A stretch of 64,000 nt of DNA from Trichaptum fuscoviolaceum (lineage: Eukaryota; Basidiomycota; Agaricomycetes; Hymenochaetales; Trichaptaceae): NCBI GenBank assembly GCA_910574455.1, contig CAJSYZ010000009.1, positions 558,001 to 622,000 on the forward strand. Reading direction: 5' to 3'. Within the stretch, counting starts at the first letter, position 1, and each line of letters opens with the position of its first letter. The notes under the pieces were generated by a model. The model worked only from the letters and a program-made list of their open reading frames with translations, did no database searches and was not told where the DNA came from. Made by a program: the position numbers and the translations under genes. Below are positions 25,336 to 36,696 of this stretch, piece after piece.

Positions 25336-26594
25336 GTGAATCCCAGGACACAGCAAGAAAGAGTGCATAAGGATTGCCCGTACGTGGCTGTTCAAGTCGT
25401 GTCCTCGCCATCATTCGACCATGACAACTGTGACCTCGAGCCCAGGCAAGGCGATGTAAAGACAAATGCATCAGGTTTTTTAGTAACCCACCCATCTGCT
25501 CCTCTCATATTGAGCTTCTACCGTGGTTGGTCAGGATGGATCATGGCCAGTGGTGTGATTTCTTCCTTAATCGTCGAATCCTTAAAACAACTTGAAGATG
25601 ATGCCGCGACAACACGAAGCTGCCGGGCTGACCGGCACCACAAATTTGCCGCTACCATTTGCCGCACCAGGTAGCGGCTGGTAGCAGCTGGTAGTGCTAC
25701 GAGGGCCGCATCTGATAAGTGGTGTGGCGCGGGGTGTCATAAGTGTTCGGGTTCCAGCAACGGCAAGAGTGTGCCGTCTGACTGCAGTGGGTGGTCTTGT
25801 AACTTATTATGTAAATCTGTATTGCGTGCAAGAAGGCTTTGGCGGATTCAAGTGCATCGAGTTCTATGTCAATAAATTCACAAAGACTTTTCATCGTCTC
25901 CCTTCACCTCCTGTACATGTACCACTTTGATTTATAGTTATATATCTTGATACATTGACACTCATTGGACTTTGTAGTAGTCTATAATCACAACTGTTGC
26001 TGTTCTAATTGTCTGTATATACTTATTATGAATTTAACAAGACTTTGCATCGTATGGACAAGATCATGCATGAGATCTACAACTGAATAGGTGGCTGTCC
26101 AGTAAGTGAATGAGAGGCAGTGTCAGTGCCTGAATCTCATATGCTTTAGGGTTGGTCGGGACCCCGGTGCGGCTCTGTCTGACTCTGGTGCGGCCCTCGA
26201 GTGGCTGTGGATGCAGCCTGGTAGCGGCCCAATTTCAAATGGTAGCGGCCCTATTTCAAATGGTGCGGCTCCATTGACAAACTGCCGCTACTTGTAAGAC
26301 TTCACTGTATTGTAATTGGACAATCAATTGGACTTTATTATTTAACGTATTTTATCTATTTCATCATTGGTGCCCTGAGAGCGGCCTTGCTATCAGTCAA
26401 GCCGCTACGAGCCGCTACCTGGTGCGGCAAATGGTAGCGGCAAATTCGTGAGGCCGCGGGCCGACTCCACGACTCTCTGGTATAGTGATGGCGGAGTTTG
26501 CACACGGAAAAGCAGCTCCGGTATGGTGGTTATTCTTTGGAGTAGGTTACTATTATGCGGATCTCTGGACCATCCCCGGATTTGTTCAGATTGA
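25336..26594 (+). pseudogene. Open frame split by second transposon
   Basis: The frame from 25336 runs to the insertion point of the element 25633-26456. Ignoring the element and one target copy, the frame continues in phase (TTLWYSDGGVCTRKSSSGMV) to a TGA at 26592, about 141 codons in all. No domain is recognised; a hydrophobic stretch near GWSGWIMASGVISSLIVE is the only feature. It may be a relic or an exon of an unidentified gene. Phase continuity over only 43 codons on the right side is weak evidence for coding. Confidence 0.25.
25633..26456. mobile_element. Second non-autonomous transposon, 9-bp target duplication
   Basis: Ends are inverted repeats: left CGGCACCACAAATTTGCCGC and right, read inward, CGGCCTCACGAATTTGCCGC, both continuing TACCATTTGCCGCACCAGG and TAGCGGCT. 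Flanking 9-mers are CGGGCTGAC (25624-25632) and CGGGCCGAC (26457-26465), one mismatch. Interior sequence resembles the right half of the element at 21880 (shared ACATGT..CA-TTTG and TGCAAGATCTACAA-like landmarks), and both start with CGGC. They are therefore two members of one family with diverged GC-rich sub-termini. No coding capacity. Confidence 0.75.
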
Positions 26595-26783
26595 AATATC
26601 CGATAACCTACAACAAAATGACGGCAGTCGCGCATCACCAGCAACTGCCACTGTGCTCTCAACTCAGAGATTGTAAGTCGCTCATCCACGACCTAATTAC
26701 ACACTACACAGTTCTCGGAGAGCAGCATCAGTGACTGGGTAGCTACTCAGTGAATGAGTGACTTCCCTCTGCTTTCTAGTGTG

Positions 26784-27024
26784 TGATTTATCTTTGGCGT
26801 CTATCGTACTAAAGTACCCGAAGACCTACTAGTACAACTTGAACGTTTTGACATCAGTTACGACGAGGTTTCGGACCGCAACGCGTGCAAAACGACAGGC
26901 ATTATTAGAAAACGTAGCTCCACATCGAAGAGAAACAACTAGGAAAGGATGCAGGGAATAAAGATGAGGAAAGCGGTGGTAAGTTCCTTTGGTATTGAGC
27001 CTCTGCAACTCAATGTTGCGCACA
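26784..27024 (+). repeat. Direct repeat left of P450 block B
   Basis: Similar over about 240 bp to 31031-31291 in the same orientation (CTATCGTACTAAAGTACCCG versus CTACCGCACTAAAGTATCCG; GAAAACGTAGCT shared). The two copies bracket the P450 copy B block. Confidence 0.55.
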
Positions 27025-27437
27025 TGTGAGCTCGTAAACGCCTGTATGCAAATAGGACGTATTACCGGCCGCGAAGATCTTGAGTTCATTGTGATCTTAT
27101 TTTACATAAATACAAGTGCTTGTAGTATGGTGAACACGCTCCCTTGAATGACGCGAAAAGTAGAGTATACTAATTCTGTAGTCCTACTTGCGAACGGTGA
27201 TGGACAAATAAGCGTAGTTACACACCTGCGAGCTAATAAAAAACCATTCAAAAGCTGTAGCTTGCAAGTGCTACATGAACCTTCAGTTATCAAAGACCCT
27301 TCAAAATATCGGAGTCGCCTGTCTTAAATGGGTGTTCTTCCACGACTGATCTGATTAAAGCAATGGCTTGCTCTGAGCGGGGCGATACGGAACACTTGAA
27401 TGGCTTCGGGTTACTGTTACTATATCAGTTTGTCTCA

Positions 27438-29520
27438 TCAGCTTGCTATATAATCTTGAAGACCTTGCCTGAGCAGACCAGAGGAATATTCATGCACTGG
27501 TTCTATTTCCCGTCCCAACTTATCTTTCGCCTTTGCGATATCGAAAAAAGCAGTAATCATTGCGATCGCAATGAACATCGTGCTCTCAGCGAGTTCCTTC
27601 CCCGGGCAAATCCTATTCATTTCACATCGAGTAGATTTATTAATTAGTTAAAATCTCCGTACGCAAAGATTGGACTGAGATATTTTACTGACCTGCGTCC
27701 GAACCCGAAGGCGATGGCGCGGGGATCCATCTCTGGTTTGCATCCATTAACTCCCAAGAATCGTTCAGGCTTGAACTTAAATGGCTCAGAGTAGATTTCT
27801 GGGTCATGCGCCATCTGCCTAAGAGAGGCATTAGTTTCGGATCAAATGTGCTCAGTTGATTGCAAAACGCACCAGATTATGGGCATAACGAGCGCCCCTT
27901 TAGGAATATGATAGCCCATGTACACATCCTCCTTGCTCGTGGCGTGAGGAGCACCTGGGCAAACAGAAATGGAGGGATACTTAGCCTGTTTGCATGCGAA
28001 TGGAAGAGGCAAAGAAATAAAAAGTTAAGAGATAGCGTACCTGCGGGAGCGACATTCTCCCACCGCAACGTCTCCTTGATAATAGCACCGATATATGGTA
28101 GATTCTCCCGATCACTGAATGACGGAATACGTCCATGTCCTACAACTTGGTCTACCTCATCCTGTGCTCGTTTAAATACGTCTGGATTGAGTGTCATGGC
28201 TAAGAAGAACGTCTTCAACGCAATGACAGACTGTAAGAGGTTCGAGAGTTCGATAATGAGTAATCAAGGCAAGTGACAAGCGACTGGGCACATACCGTGT
28301 CCGCGCCACCGCCATAGAATGATGCGGTGATATACTTAGCTATATCATCACCGAGTTCGTTAATACCTTCCTCCAAGAGCTTCGTTGCAAGGGAGGGCAC
28401 CGCACTACCTAATTCCTGTTTTAATCGACTTTGAGGCATGCAGACGATTTTTTCGGTCTGAAGGTCACGCTTACCATTTCGTGCTTGACGAACGCGTATG
28501 GCTTACTTATAAATTCGCGGGTAGTCTCATAACAGTTGCGCGCCCTTCTCTTGAACCCAGCCCCAGGTAACCAGGCAGGAACGTACTTCACTACAACCCC
28601 GCCACCACATGCGTTAGGAACACAAACGTACAAAATAGCAGCTAAAATACGTACGGGCAGGCACTGTATCGACAACCCATTTGCCTCCCTGGACTGCTTC
28701 GGAGAAGAGAGTGCCCATCACATGGTCTGCGAACTCGACAAGAGGGTCATGACCATCGCGGTTGATTGAGTATCCGTACGAGATCTTCAGAATCACGGCC
28801 GCCGGGAGCCTTCAAAATTCAATCAACATCAGCATACGAAATGAATCATCCCAGCTTATGTTTGGTGCTTACGAGCGAATATGTTCCTGCAAATTCTCTG
28901 GATCATCAAGAATTCGGAGTAGGAGACGTCGCGCCTCAACCTCCTCCATACTCTCATGCTGCGCCATAGCCGCTCGTGTGCCGATGTGGTTCTGGAACCA
29001 TCTCCGATGCAGCTTAAGCGTATCGTTGTATCTCAGCAATGTCGTGAGCGCACCGAAACCGACCCTGCGATAAAGTGAGATTCGATGTTCAGCCGAGCAT
29101 CTGAAAATTAAACTTTACATTTCTCCAGCAAACGTGAAGACAGGACGATCGGAGTAGATAGAAGAACGCTTATCGAGCAGCTCAACCGCGGTCTTATAAT
29201 CATTGATAATGATGATTGTTTGTCCGAAGACAGAGACAGAACTTATAGGACCTAACAAGTGTCAGTTAAACAAGTCGTCGAGTGTAGTATGACGTACCAT
29301 AGAGAGCCTTGTGTTTTGCCCAGAATTGTCCCTCGATTTGCCCAGCTTTTGGCAAGTCTAGCAGATTGCCGATAACTGGCAGCGGCTTCGGTCCAGGAGG
29401 CAGCGAAAGCTGCTTTCCTCGCAGCTTCTTCGAGAGCAGCTGCAGTGTAAGGACAGCAGCACAGAGTGCCAGGGCGTATTCGACTTTTCCAAGGGACTGT
29501 AGGTCCAGGACAGACATCAT
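27438..29520 (-). CDS. Cytochrome P450 monooxygenase, copy B
   Basis: Paralogue of the gene at 10353-12417 with the same exon layout. Exon 1 (from 29520) gives the membrane anchor and LPPGPKPLPVIGNLLDLP. Downstream exons carry the helix-I motif GGGADT near 28310, KETLRW near 28075, FKFKPERFLG near 27770 and the haem loop FGFGRR-ICPG, whose junction spans an intron with donor next to 27702 and acceptor near 27616. The Cys and all other family-defining residues are present. The tail is longer than in copy A (RQGLQDYIAS then TGA at 27438-27440). The first exon differs from copy A at about 5 of 75 residues. Likely ER-bound monooxygenase; substrate unknown. Promoter keeps a good TATA box and a 176-bp block identical to copy A. 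Confidence 0.85.
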
Positions 29521-29585
29521 GATCGTGCCCGAGCGAAAGGACGAGGTTGGAGTTCAGACCAGGTGCTGGCACAAATGGACAGAGG

Positions 29586-29595
29586 CTTTATAATA
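29586..29595 (-). promoter_or_regulatory. TATA box of P450 copy B
   Basis: Minus strand reads TATTATAAAG, 66 bp before the start codon at 29520. Confidence 0.5.
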
Positions 29596-29627
29596 CAGAT
29601 GCTTTAAAGATAAGCAAATGTATGCAT

Positions 29628-29803
29628 GGAGTGAGACCATAGCACCAATTGACGGGTGCTTTGGTAGCGCAGGGATCAGATATTATGAATGCGACCTCCC
29701 AATGATCGCATTGCAAATAGAGCTTCTAGAAATCATATTGCAAAATGAGTTTGTAAAGTGAAGCCTTGTAACACCCGCTGTATCTTTCTTCGTGATACAC
29801 AAT
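29628..29803 (-). promoter_or_regulatory. 176-bp upstream region identical to P450 copy A
   Basis: Identical to 12523-12698. Contains the inverted repeat AATGCGA (29688-29694) / TCGCATT (29706-29712). Confidence 0.5.
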
Positions 29804-30714
29804 ATCGGCATTAGGGCTGATCATCTCTTACGTGAGAGAAGATATCCGCAGCGAGAGTTCGCATACGCAGACTAATGAGCCATGGGGTTCAAGGCGGTTA
29901 ATTTTGAGGTTATCGAGCTCGGAGAGAGAGCATCGAATAGCGCAGAGGGGATGTCGCGCTTGCATCTTTCTTCCAGTTAGGTTTGGTTCGGCATACATGA
30001 TAACACGAGCCTGAGCCTGAGCCTGAGCCACGACCTTTGATCAAAGGTATGCAAGGTTCGCGAGATGCCGCGTCACATCCACTGATGCAGGCTAGACTCA
30101 TAAACTAGTCTGTCAAGTCAAGCCCCTCGAGAAATTAGCGACTGACAAAAGTGGTGACCGTAAACAATACCTAGCAAAGAAAATTGTGAGATCGGTTGTT
30201 TTTGACCTTAATCAAGGTGTCGAATGTTCTTTTCGGAAGAAAAAATCCAGAGTATATCCATCCGAGTGACATTCTCGGGATGGTGGTCGCCACATTGATT
30301 CCAAGGGGTTCTGATGTAGAATTACTTCCGCCGACCCGCTGGATGTGGCGATAAAAGTAGAGGTTAGCGAATATGTAATTCAAGGTTCCTGATTCAAATT
30401 GTTAACGAGGAAAATGGAAAAACTCCTATACGCACTTACAGATGGCAAAGAAGCAGCCCTTCCACGTACAGTCTTGTAGTAAGCAGTCTTTTAATGCGGG
30501 TATCATGTAAGGCTCGGGTGCTTTCTGAGAATCGTGTACCGTCATGGTGGAGTCGCTAGGTTATACAGCGCGCGAACGGGCAGGTGACAGACCTTCAATT
30601 CAACTGCGCTTGCCTCAACACAGCAGAATCTGGCAGATTTCTGAGTATAAGCAAGATCACCCGGATTGAGACTTGTAATGGCCCGCAAGGGTGTTGACTC
30701 ACTGTAGTGTACTA

Positions 30715-30761
30715 GACTCGTAAGCCAGTCGTTAGTGTAGTGAACGACTGGTTTACGATTC
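30715..30761. mobile_element. 47-bp hairpin MITE with TA duplication
   Basis: GACTCGTAAGCCAGTCGTT and its near-complement at the right end enclose a 9-bp loop, flanked by TA on both sides. The same terminal sequence occurs in the 69-bp elements inside the big palindrome (45381, 46318). TA duplication fits Tc1/mariner-type MITEs. Confidence 0.65.
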
Positions 30762-30803
30762 TAGTAGTGTACGGACGAAGAATTGCCAGTGAGCTAAAAA
30801 ATT

Positions 30804-31981
30804 CCACCCAGAAAGTCTAAGTTGCCGAGCCTTCCGGCAGACTCCGGCGGCAACTTAAACTTTGAGCTCGGTCTCTACTGAGTTGCCGCTCGGAAGACAC
30901 AGACGGTGACAATTCACCCAGACACACTCCCGGCCACTACTAGTAGCACAGTTCAGAGTACTTAGCTTCAGTATACTGTAGCCGGTTAACTACTCGACAA
31001 TTGAGTGCCTTCGCTCTGTTATCTGGAACTTGATTTCTCTTTGGTATCTACCGCACTAAAGTATCCGAAACCCAGCGACAAAATAACACCGCCGACAACT
31101 TACAACGACTCGGACGAGGTTCCGGACTTCAGCTTGTGCAATATGACGGACGGTATTGGAAAACGTAGCTAAACATCGAAAAGAAAAAAAATAAATAGGA
31201 AAGATACATGGAATAGATTAGGAGACGTGGCAGTGGTAAGTTTCTTTCAGAAGCAACATTGAACCTCTTTAAATCATCGTTGCGCAGCACATTACCTACA
31301 GTTCTGAAACCTTTGCACCTGCCACAAATAAGTGCAACTCTACCAAGGCAAGCTTGAGCACGGAAACGCTTAGTGTCCAATACGAAGCAAGCACATCCTA
31401 GACACTCCGTCCCGTGCGGCTGCGCATTGGAATCGCTTTCTGTGACTGGTGCATCCGTACATTGCTAACCACCCTGGGACGCTTCTGGTACTGGATGACC
31501 TGACATGATGTGGATGCTGTGGAATAATATGGGGATAAAGGACGGGTGGCGAGCACTGCTTCATTCAATTGCGGTGAAAGGACGAAAGATCATCAGCTAA
31601 GTCAATTTGTTCATCTAATTGTCTCTGAGAGTTACTTATCTTCATAGCGCCTACTTATATTGCACTGGATCTCCGAAGGTTCAAGTTGATACTCTCGCGG
31701 CCGCCTATAACTATCAAGTCATCGATCTATCACCGATTGTCACCGATTCCGGATCTTTCCTGGTATTGCACACATCGCCTGTTCCTGAATAAAATACAGC
31801 TTCCCTCTTAGTATGCTCTGCACTGTCAGCTGTCAACTAGCCATCTTTTGACGTGGGAGAGAGGTATCGAACCCTCATATTCCGGTGCTCAATCAGTCCT
31901 TACCGTAACCAGTATGCCTTTTCTTCATGTAGCAGACCGCTCGCCCTCCTCTCTCGTTGTTCGCATCCTCTTACACTCAGG
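30804..31981. other. Intergenic upstream of membrane-protein copy 3
   Basis: Holds a dispersed CCGAGCCTTCCGG / ACTCCGGCGGCAACTT motif cluster near 30825-30875, the direct repeat 31031-31291, and a pyrimidine-rich stretch before 31982. No gene is supported. Confidence 0.45.
31031..31291 (+). repeat. Direct repeat right of P450 block B
   Basis: Partner of 26784-27024. Confidence 0.55.
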
Positions 31982-34826
31982 ATGGCAAGTATGTCCTCTA
32001 ACGCATTGGTTGTACGCCGTTACATGCTGACTCGTTGTGCAGGTTCCGGTGATGCTGAAGTAGGTTTGCATAGGCCGCCATCGCATTACCTAGAGCACTT
32101 GAGCTGTGAAGATATAGAATTCCTCCGTAGGTTTCGACGCACATTTGAATGCATTCTGACAAGAGAAAGCTCGCAATTCGAGGGTGAGAGAGCTCTTATT
32201 CCCCTCTGGATGCAAAGCGATTGAAATTTGACCGTTAGATAACATACCGGAACTTAACACAAGGAATAACAGAGGGAAGGAGACACCATCTCGCGTTAGA
32301 AAAGAAGATGATACCGAGTATTCGAAAGGACCGAACTCCGAGAAACCTCAGAGAAACGCAACGCGCGTGTCTGCGCTTGATGCCTATGAACTGTGAGATC
32401 CTTCCAAACTCCTTTAGCAGTTGATTTCTTTGGGTCTCAAGCTACAAGCAGAACATCTCAGGATTTAATACAAGAAGTATCACTTTTCGAGGACTATCTT
32501 CACAGCATAGGCTAACCCACAGCTTACCAGGCTAACTCCCTCCGGCAACATTTAATACGCATTGGCGGCGAGCAAGCCGTAAATGTAGTCCAGTTAATGA
32601 GCAAGGTCCCGGAGCGTATCTCCAATCTGAATAAATCCCTGGAGGGCGCGTTACGATCTGGTTCGTGTTGGTGTTGGTAATTTGTTTACTCAACCAAGAC
32701 TCTGACACAGTAACGGCAGGATGCCAGGAATCGATTGTATACGTGGTAGACTGTCTAAGAGACTTCGAGATCCGGTTCGGAAGGATCCTTCGTGCCCTCG
32801 GTAGTCAAAAGCACGCATTCCTCTTTCGGCATTTCAACCGATTGCAGAACACCTGCCAGGTATGCTCATCTCAAATAGCGTCCTAGTACATTAACTAACA
32901 GATTACGAGCAGGAGACAATAACCAGCTTAAGTATGTGACTACCTCCTCCGCATCAGATCGACCACTGTTCTTGACCCTTGAGGATTACAATAGATTCAC
33001 AGACAAGCACGACCGTAAAGATTCAACTTCTTTTCGATTATATGGTCCCGCAGTTCACAAAATTGTTCGCTGACGTAGCTGGGGAGCTCCGGCAGTTTTC
33101 CGAGCAAGGTTAGCTTTGAATTGTAGTATGAAATGCTATGATGGTTAGCTCATGCAAAGTTTCAGTTCTTCCATCCTCAGCGATTGAAGACGAAGAACGC
33201 GCGACTACGCGTTACCTGGCTCTGACGACGATCGCGACGTTTTTCTCCAGTGTTACAGCTACAACGCTCCAGTTTTCGTATCAGGAGACAACCGGCCATT
33301 TAGGCAGCGCAGTAAATCTATTCTGGTTCCTATCGCTTGTCTTCAGTGTCTCGTCTGGAGTCAACAGCTTGCTGAGCATGATATGGAGAAAATCATCCGT
33401 GTAAGCATCTCAGATATTAGAGCTGAAAAGTCACTGATATTCCTGCAGTTATTCCAACGTTAGACCTCCGGGTTGCATCAATTTTTGGTTGACTAAGGCA
33501 TCAGTCATCTTTTTGGCAATCTCCGCTTTTGCCTTCATCGTCGGACTAAAGTTGTTTGTATATTCGTCTGGACAGGTGCGTACCAGCCTTCATGTTTGGA
33601 GCAGTAGACCATAGCTAAGAGATGCAATTACTCAGCGCAGCTACGTGTCAATAGCGACGTCCGTGTTCACAGTGCTTCATGTCCTTGGTCTTCTCGCCGC
33701 TACATCTTGGTTTCTTGTAAGACTAACATGGGATTCTTTCTTCGTACAGTCTATGCGAAGACACCTCTTGTGGTAAGGAATCGGTCTTCGATACAAAACC
33801 CGTACTAATATTCTCGACAGGGTTTTCCTTAGAGAGGACAAAGTGTTTCATTTAAACGCTGAAATCGCTGCCATGAGACATTGGCCGGCTGATCCTCCTT
33901 TCCGCCCATACCCACTCGCCAGGCTCATTAGATATTCTGTGAAACTATTCGGAGCGCAGTCTCGGATGCTTGGGCGGTTCTTCGAGACGATATTTTGCTG
34001 CTTGAAGCGCGCTGTGCAGCCTTTGTCAAACGTCGTCAATCACGCTGACTATCCCGTCACTACCCTCTTCCGACGGACTAAAAGATGCTTAGGCGAGCTG
34101 TCACCATGCCTAAGTCGGCGACGTCATCCAAATGCACATTCGGGGCATAGTGACCTCGAAGTCGGGGGAAGCGCTCACCTCGAAGAGCAAAATAGTCTGG
34201 GACCTTCTAGTCCTCAACCAGATATCGATGACATTGCTGAAGAGTTTATCTCTCTTTTGCATGAGGTTGTTGTGGAGGATTTCCGACTCCATTTTCTGAG
34301 ATGGAAGAATAACACGTACGTCAATCGGCATCCTTGATCCGGTCGTCAGAAACTAATACCTACCTTCTACCGATCCTGAAGCTACTCAGCCGCCAGCTTT
34401 GAGATACGGGTGAAAAACAAGTTGTGGGGCTATCCTCATGTTGTCCAGCACTTCATGGAGAAAGTCCTGCCTGTTCTTCAGATGGTGGAAGAGCAACGCA
34501 AAGCAAATCCGCCCCTAGATATCTCACAGACAACGGCGTCTGAGATATCAGTCTCTTCCAGCATCCAGGATGCGCATGTTGAGATGCCGGAGTTAATTGA
34601 CTCTAACACAGGGCATCGCTTGAAAGGTGGCCACAATATCGTCCCCGCCTCATCGGCCATGCCGGATCGAAAGTCGACGTTACTGATTTCTACTACTTGC
34701 CTCGGTAGTGGCGTCGATGACCAGGATATTGCGAGAGGGTCGTCTTCGAGCGCGAGCGAAGAGGTAAGCCCCCAAGGTGGTGCAGAGGGAGGTTGTTCAC
34801 GAGGCCAAACAGGAGGTGTATCCTGA
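31982..34826 (+). CDS. Multi-exon four-helix membrane protein, copy 3
   Basis: The gene starts with the tiny exon ATGGCAA (31982-31988), then SSGDAEVGLHRPPSHYLEHL and EDIEFLRRFRRTFECI. Mid exons give helical segments (DCLRDFEIRFGRILRALGSQ at about 32750). The membrane block begins EDEERATTRYLALTT at about 33185, with helices at YLALTTIATFFSSVTATTLQ, NLFWFLSLVFSVSSGVNSLL, ASVIFLAISAFAFIVGLKLF and the exon at about 33640-33775. A large soluble domain follows (33830-34314), then a 3' exon with NKLWGYPHVVQHFMEKVLPV; the junction 34314/34392 is in frame. It ends with a Ser/Gly-rich tail at 34826. Copies 3 and 4 share this tail and differ from copies 1 and 2, so two subfamilies exist. No known domain recognised. 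I saw no disabling mutation in the exons I chained. Confidence 0.65.
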
Positions 34827-35429
34827 TTTTCAAGTATCGATGGAGGTTGCCAAAGCAATGCATGTGCCACCGAAAGATGTGACGCGTTTGCGTATACCTA
34901 CGTAGGGTACATGCATTTGCCTGTATTAGACGCAACCTGATAGTTATTCATACTACTTATATCTTTTCTGTTTGCCAAATCCTTCAAACATTCTCATGTA
35001 CTACTAGTACTCAGATTCCCAGCTATTTATCTAGGTAATGTTGTCCGACATCAACTATTGGCGACGGCTGGTCTGAGCTTTCCAGCAGCGCCCTTCCATA
35101 CAATATGTGGAGTCCTTGTCCAACATCACTAACGCCTCTATCACTACGCTGATCTGCCACATGTATTCTATTGAGTGTCAAGTTAAGAAAGAGGATAGAC
35201 GGTGACATCTCCACCTGCTCACTCAAGCCTGTCTCGCAGTACGGACGTGCACAGTACTCACTACATGTATCCGCCAATCTTGTTCGGTGAACATTTCGAC
35301 GTCAAGCCTTGGCAGTGAGCTGATAGGCTTTGTTCCACAATTCATTTTGCACTAACCGGACTGAAAAAAAGCAACCTTGTTCATTGCTACGTTAATTGAC
35401 AAATATTCCATACAGCCTGACTTCTATTG
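34827..35429. other. Intergenic between convergent genes
   Basis: About 600 bp without a supported gene. Confidence 0.45.
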
Positions 35430-36696
35430 TCATTCCCCATGCTCCCCCAAGGATATTCCGTCCGGAAGATTCTCGATTAGTCTGTCGAGAAAGCTGTCAC
35501 CGTTGTCGTTGAGGCGCGCTGTAGAAGAGTCACATTTCTTGGAAAGCTCGAAGTCGACAATTCGACATGGGAAGCCGACTTCTTTGCTTACCACATTCGA
35601 GTCGTCTCGACCATCTCCTTGTGGCGCATTCACTCGTATGGCACGAGGCGCCCTCAGGATGTTTTCATGTTTGATGTCCCTGTGCACTACTCCAAGCTCG
35701 TGGATCTCGTTATAAGCGTCATACACGGCTTTCCTAGTGGTTGCAAGCGGTACGTCAGTAGGAGTAGTACTCTCTTTGATCGGAGTAATGTTCTAGATAC
35801 CTCATCTTCTTAGGGATAGGCTTTCCCAGCTGCCAATTCTCTCCGCCTATTGGAAGAAATGTCTTTCCAACTTGCTCTAAAATCAAAACCGTGACCACTG
35901 TGCTTCGCTTGCCCGATTCAATGTTGTCCTCAAACTGTCGAACCAGATCAACATATTGATCTCTGAATTTTCCAAACTCAATAAGTTTCTCCTCATTATC
36001 TTCCAGATTTTCTTCGTCTTCGTCATCTTTGCCGTCTTCTTCCTGATAGCTTTTGAGACATTCTTCAAGCCCAACTTCGTCGCGACGGTGCGCAAAATAT
36101 CGCAATCCCCATCCTTTGAGCCAAGGGATAAAACCTTGACCAGGAACCACTGGTATGCGAGCGCTGTAGAACCCGTAGCACCAAGGCACAACCACGCCTT
36201 GCAGAGACTGCATCTCTTCGTAGAAGAAAGCCTCTCGAAGGAGCCACTTGCTATAGTGCTGTCTTCCGATCTTCGCAACAAGTGGCGGTAGGGTCGCGTT
36301 TGGAGCATCTGAAGGCAGACCCACAGGCTTTACTTTGAACACTATCCCTGATCGTCCGTGCCCAATACATTCGCCGAGCTTTAAAACTAGGTTGGTCGGT
36401 AAATCATGATGTATATCGGGGTCTGGTACATGCGTACGAAGACGGCGTGGCGGTAGGGGACGAAGGTGAGGATTGGTGGGATCAGGGTCATGGCAGAATT
36501 CCTCGATGAGGTCCTCTGGAAGTGGTGTTTGTTTGAAAAGGGTCAAACTTGACTTCTTCATATTCTTTTTCAAGAGCGCTCCACTAAGCTTTAGAGATCC
36601 TGTCTAGTTAAAGGATGTTGCGTCAGACTACACTGTCAGCCTAAACATGTCGAAAATACTCACCAAGTTCAAGTCTGTCCCGGAAAGCGAAGCCAT
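35430..36696 (-). CDS. Kinase-fold protein, copy 3 (most canonical)
   Basis: Three exons: 36664-36696, 35801-36603 and 35430-35733, with introns of 60 and 67 bp, give 379 residues from the ATG at 36696. The first exon is short (MASLSGTDLNL) and joins in phase 0. The glycine loop GECIGHGRSGIVF is near residue 90, beta-3 Lys in LVAKIG near 122, helix-C Glu in FFYEEMQSL, an acidic insert DGKDDEDEENLEDNEE near 190, catalytic loop HRDIKHENIL near 295, and IVDFEL near 335. This is the only copy with a complete HRD and the Lys two residues after it, so it is the best candidate for an active enzyme, though DFG reads DFE. The C-terminus SFLDRLIENLPDG is conserved in all copies. The neighbour at 31982 is a membrane-protein gene of the recurrent pair. 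Confidence 0.75.

Noticed and set aside
25633..26456. Assignment of the 9-bp-duplication elements to hAT or KDZ
   Set aside because: Those usually give 8-bp duplications; both elements here give 9 bp. Mutator-like is preferred but unproven without a transposase.
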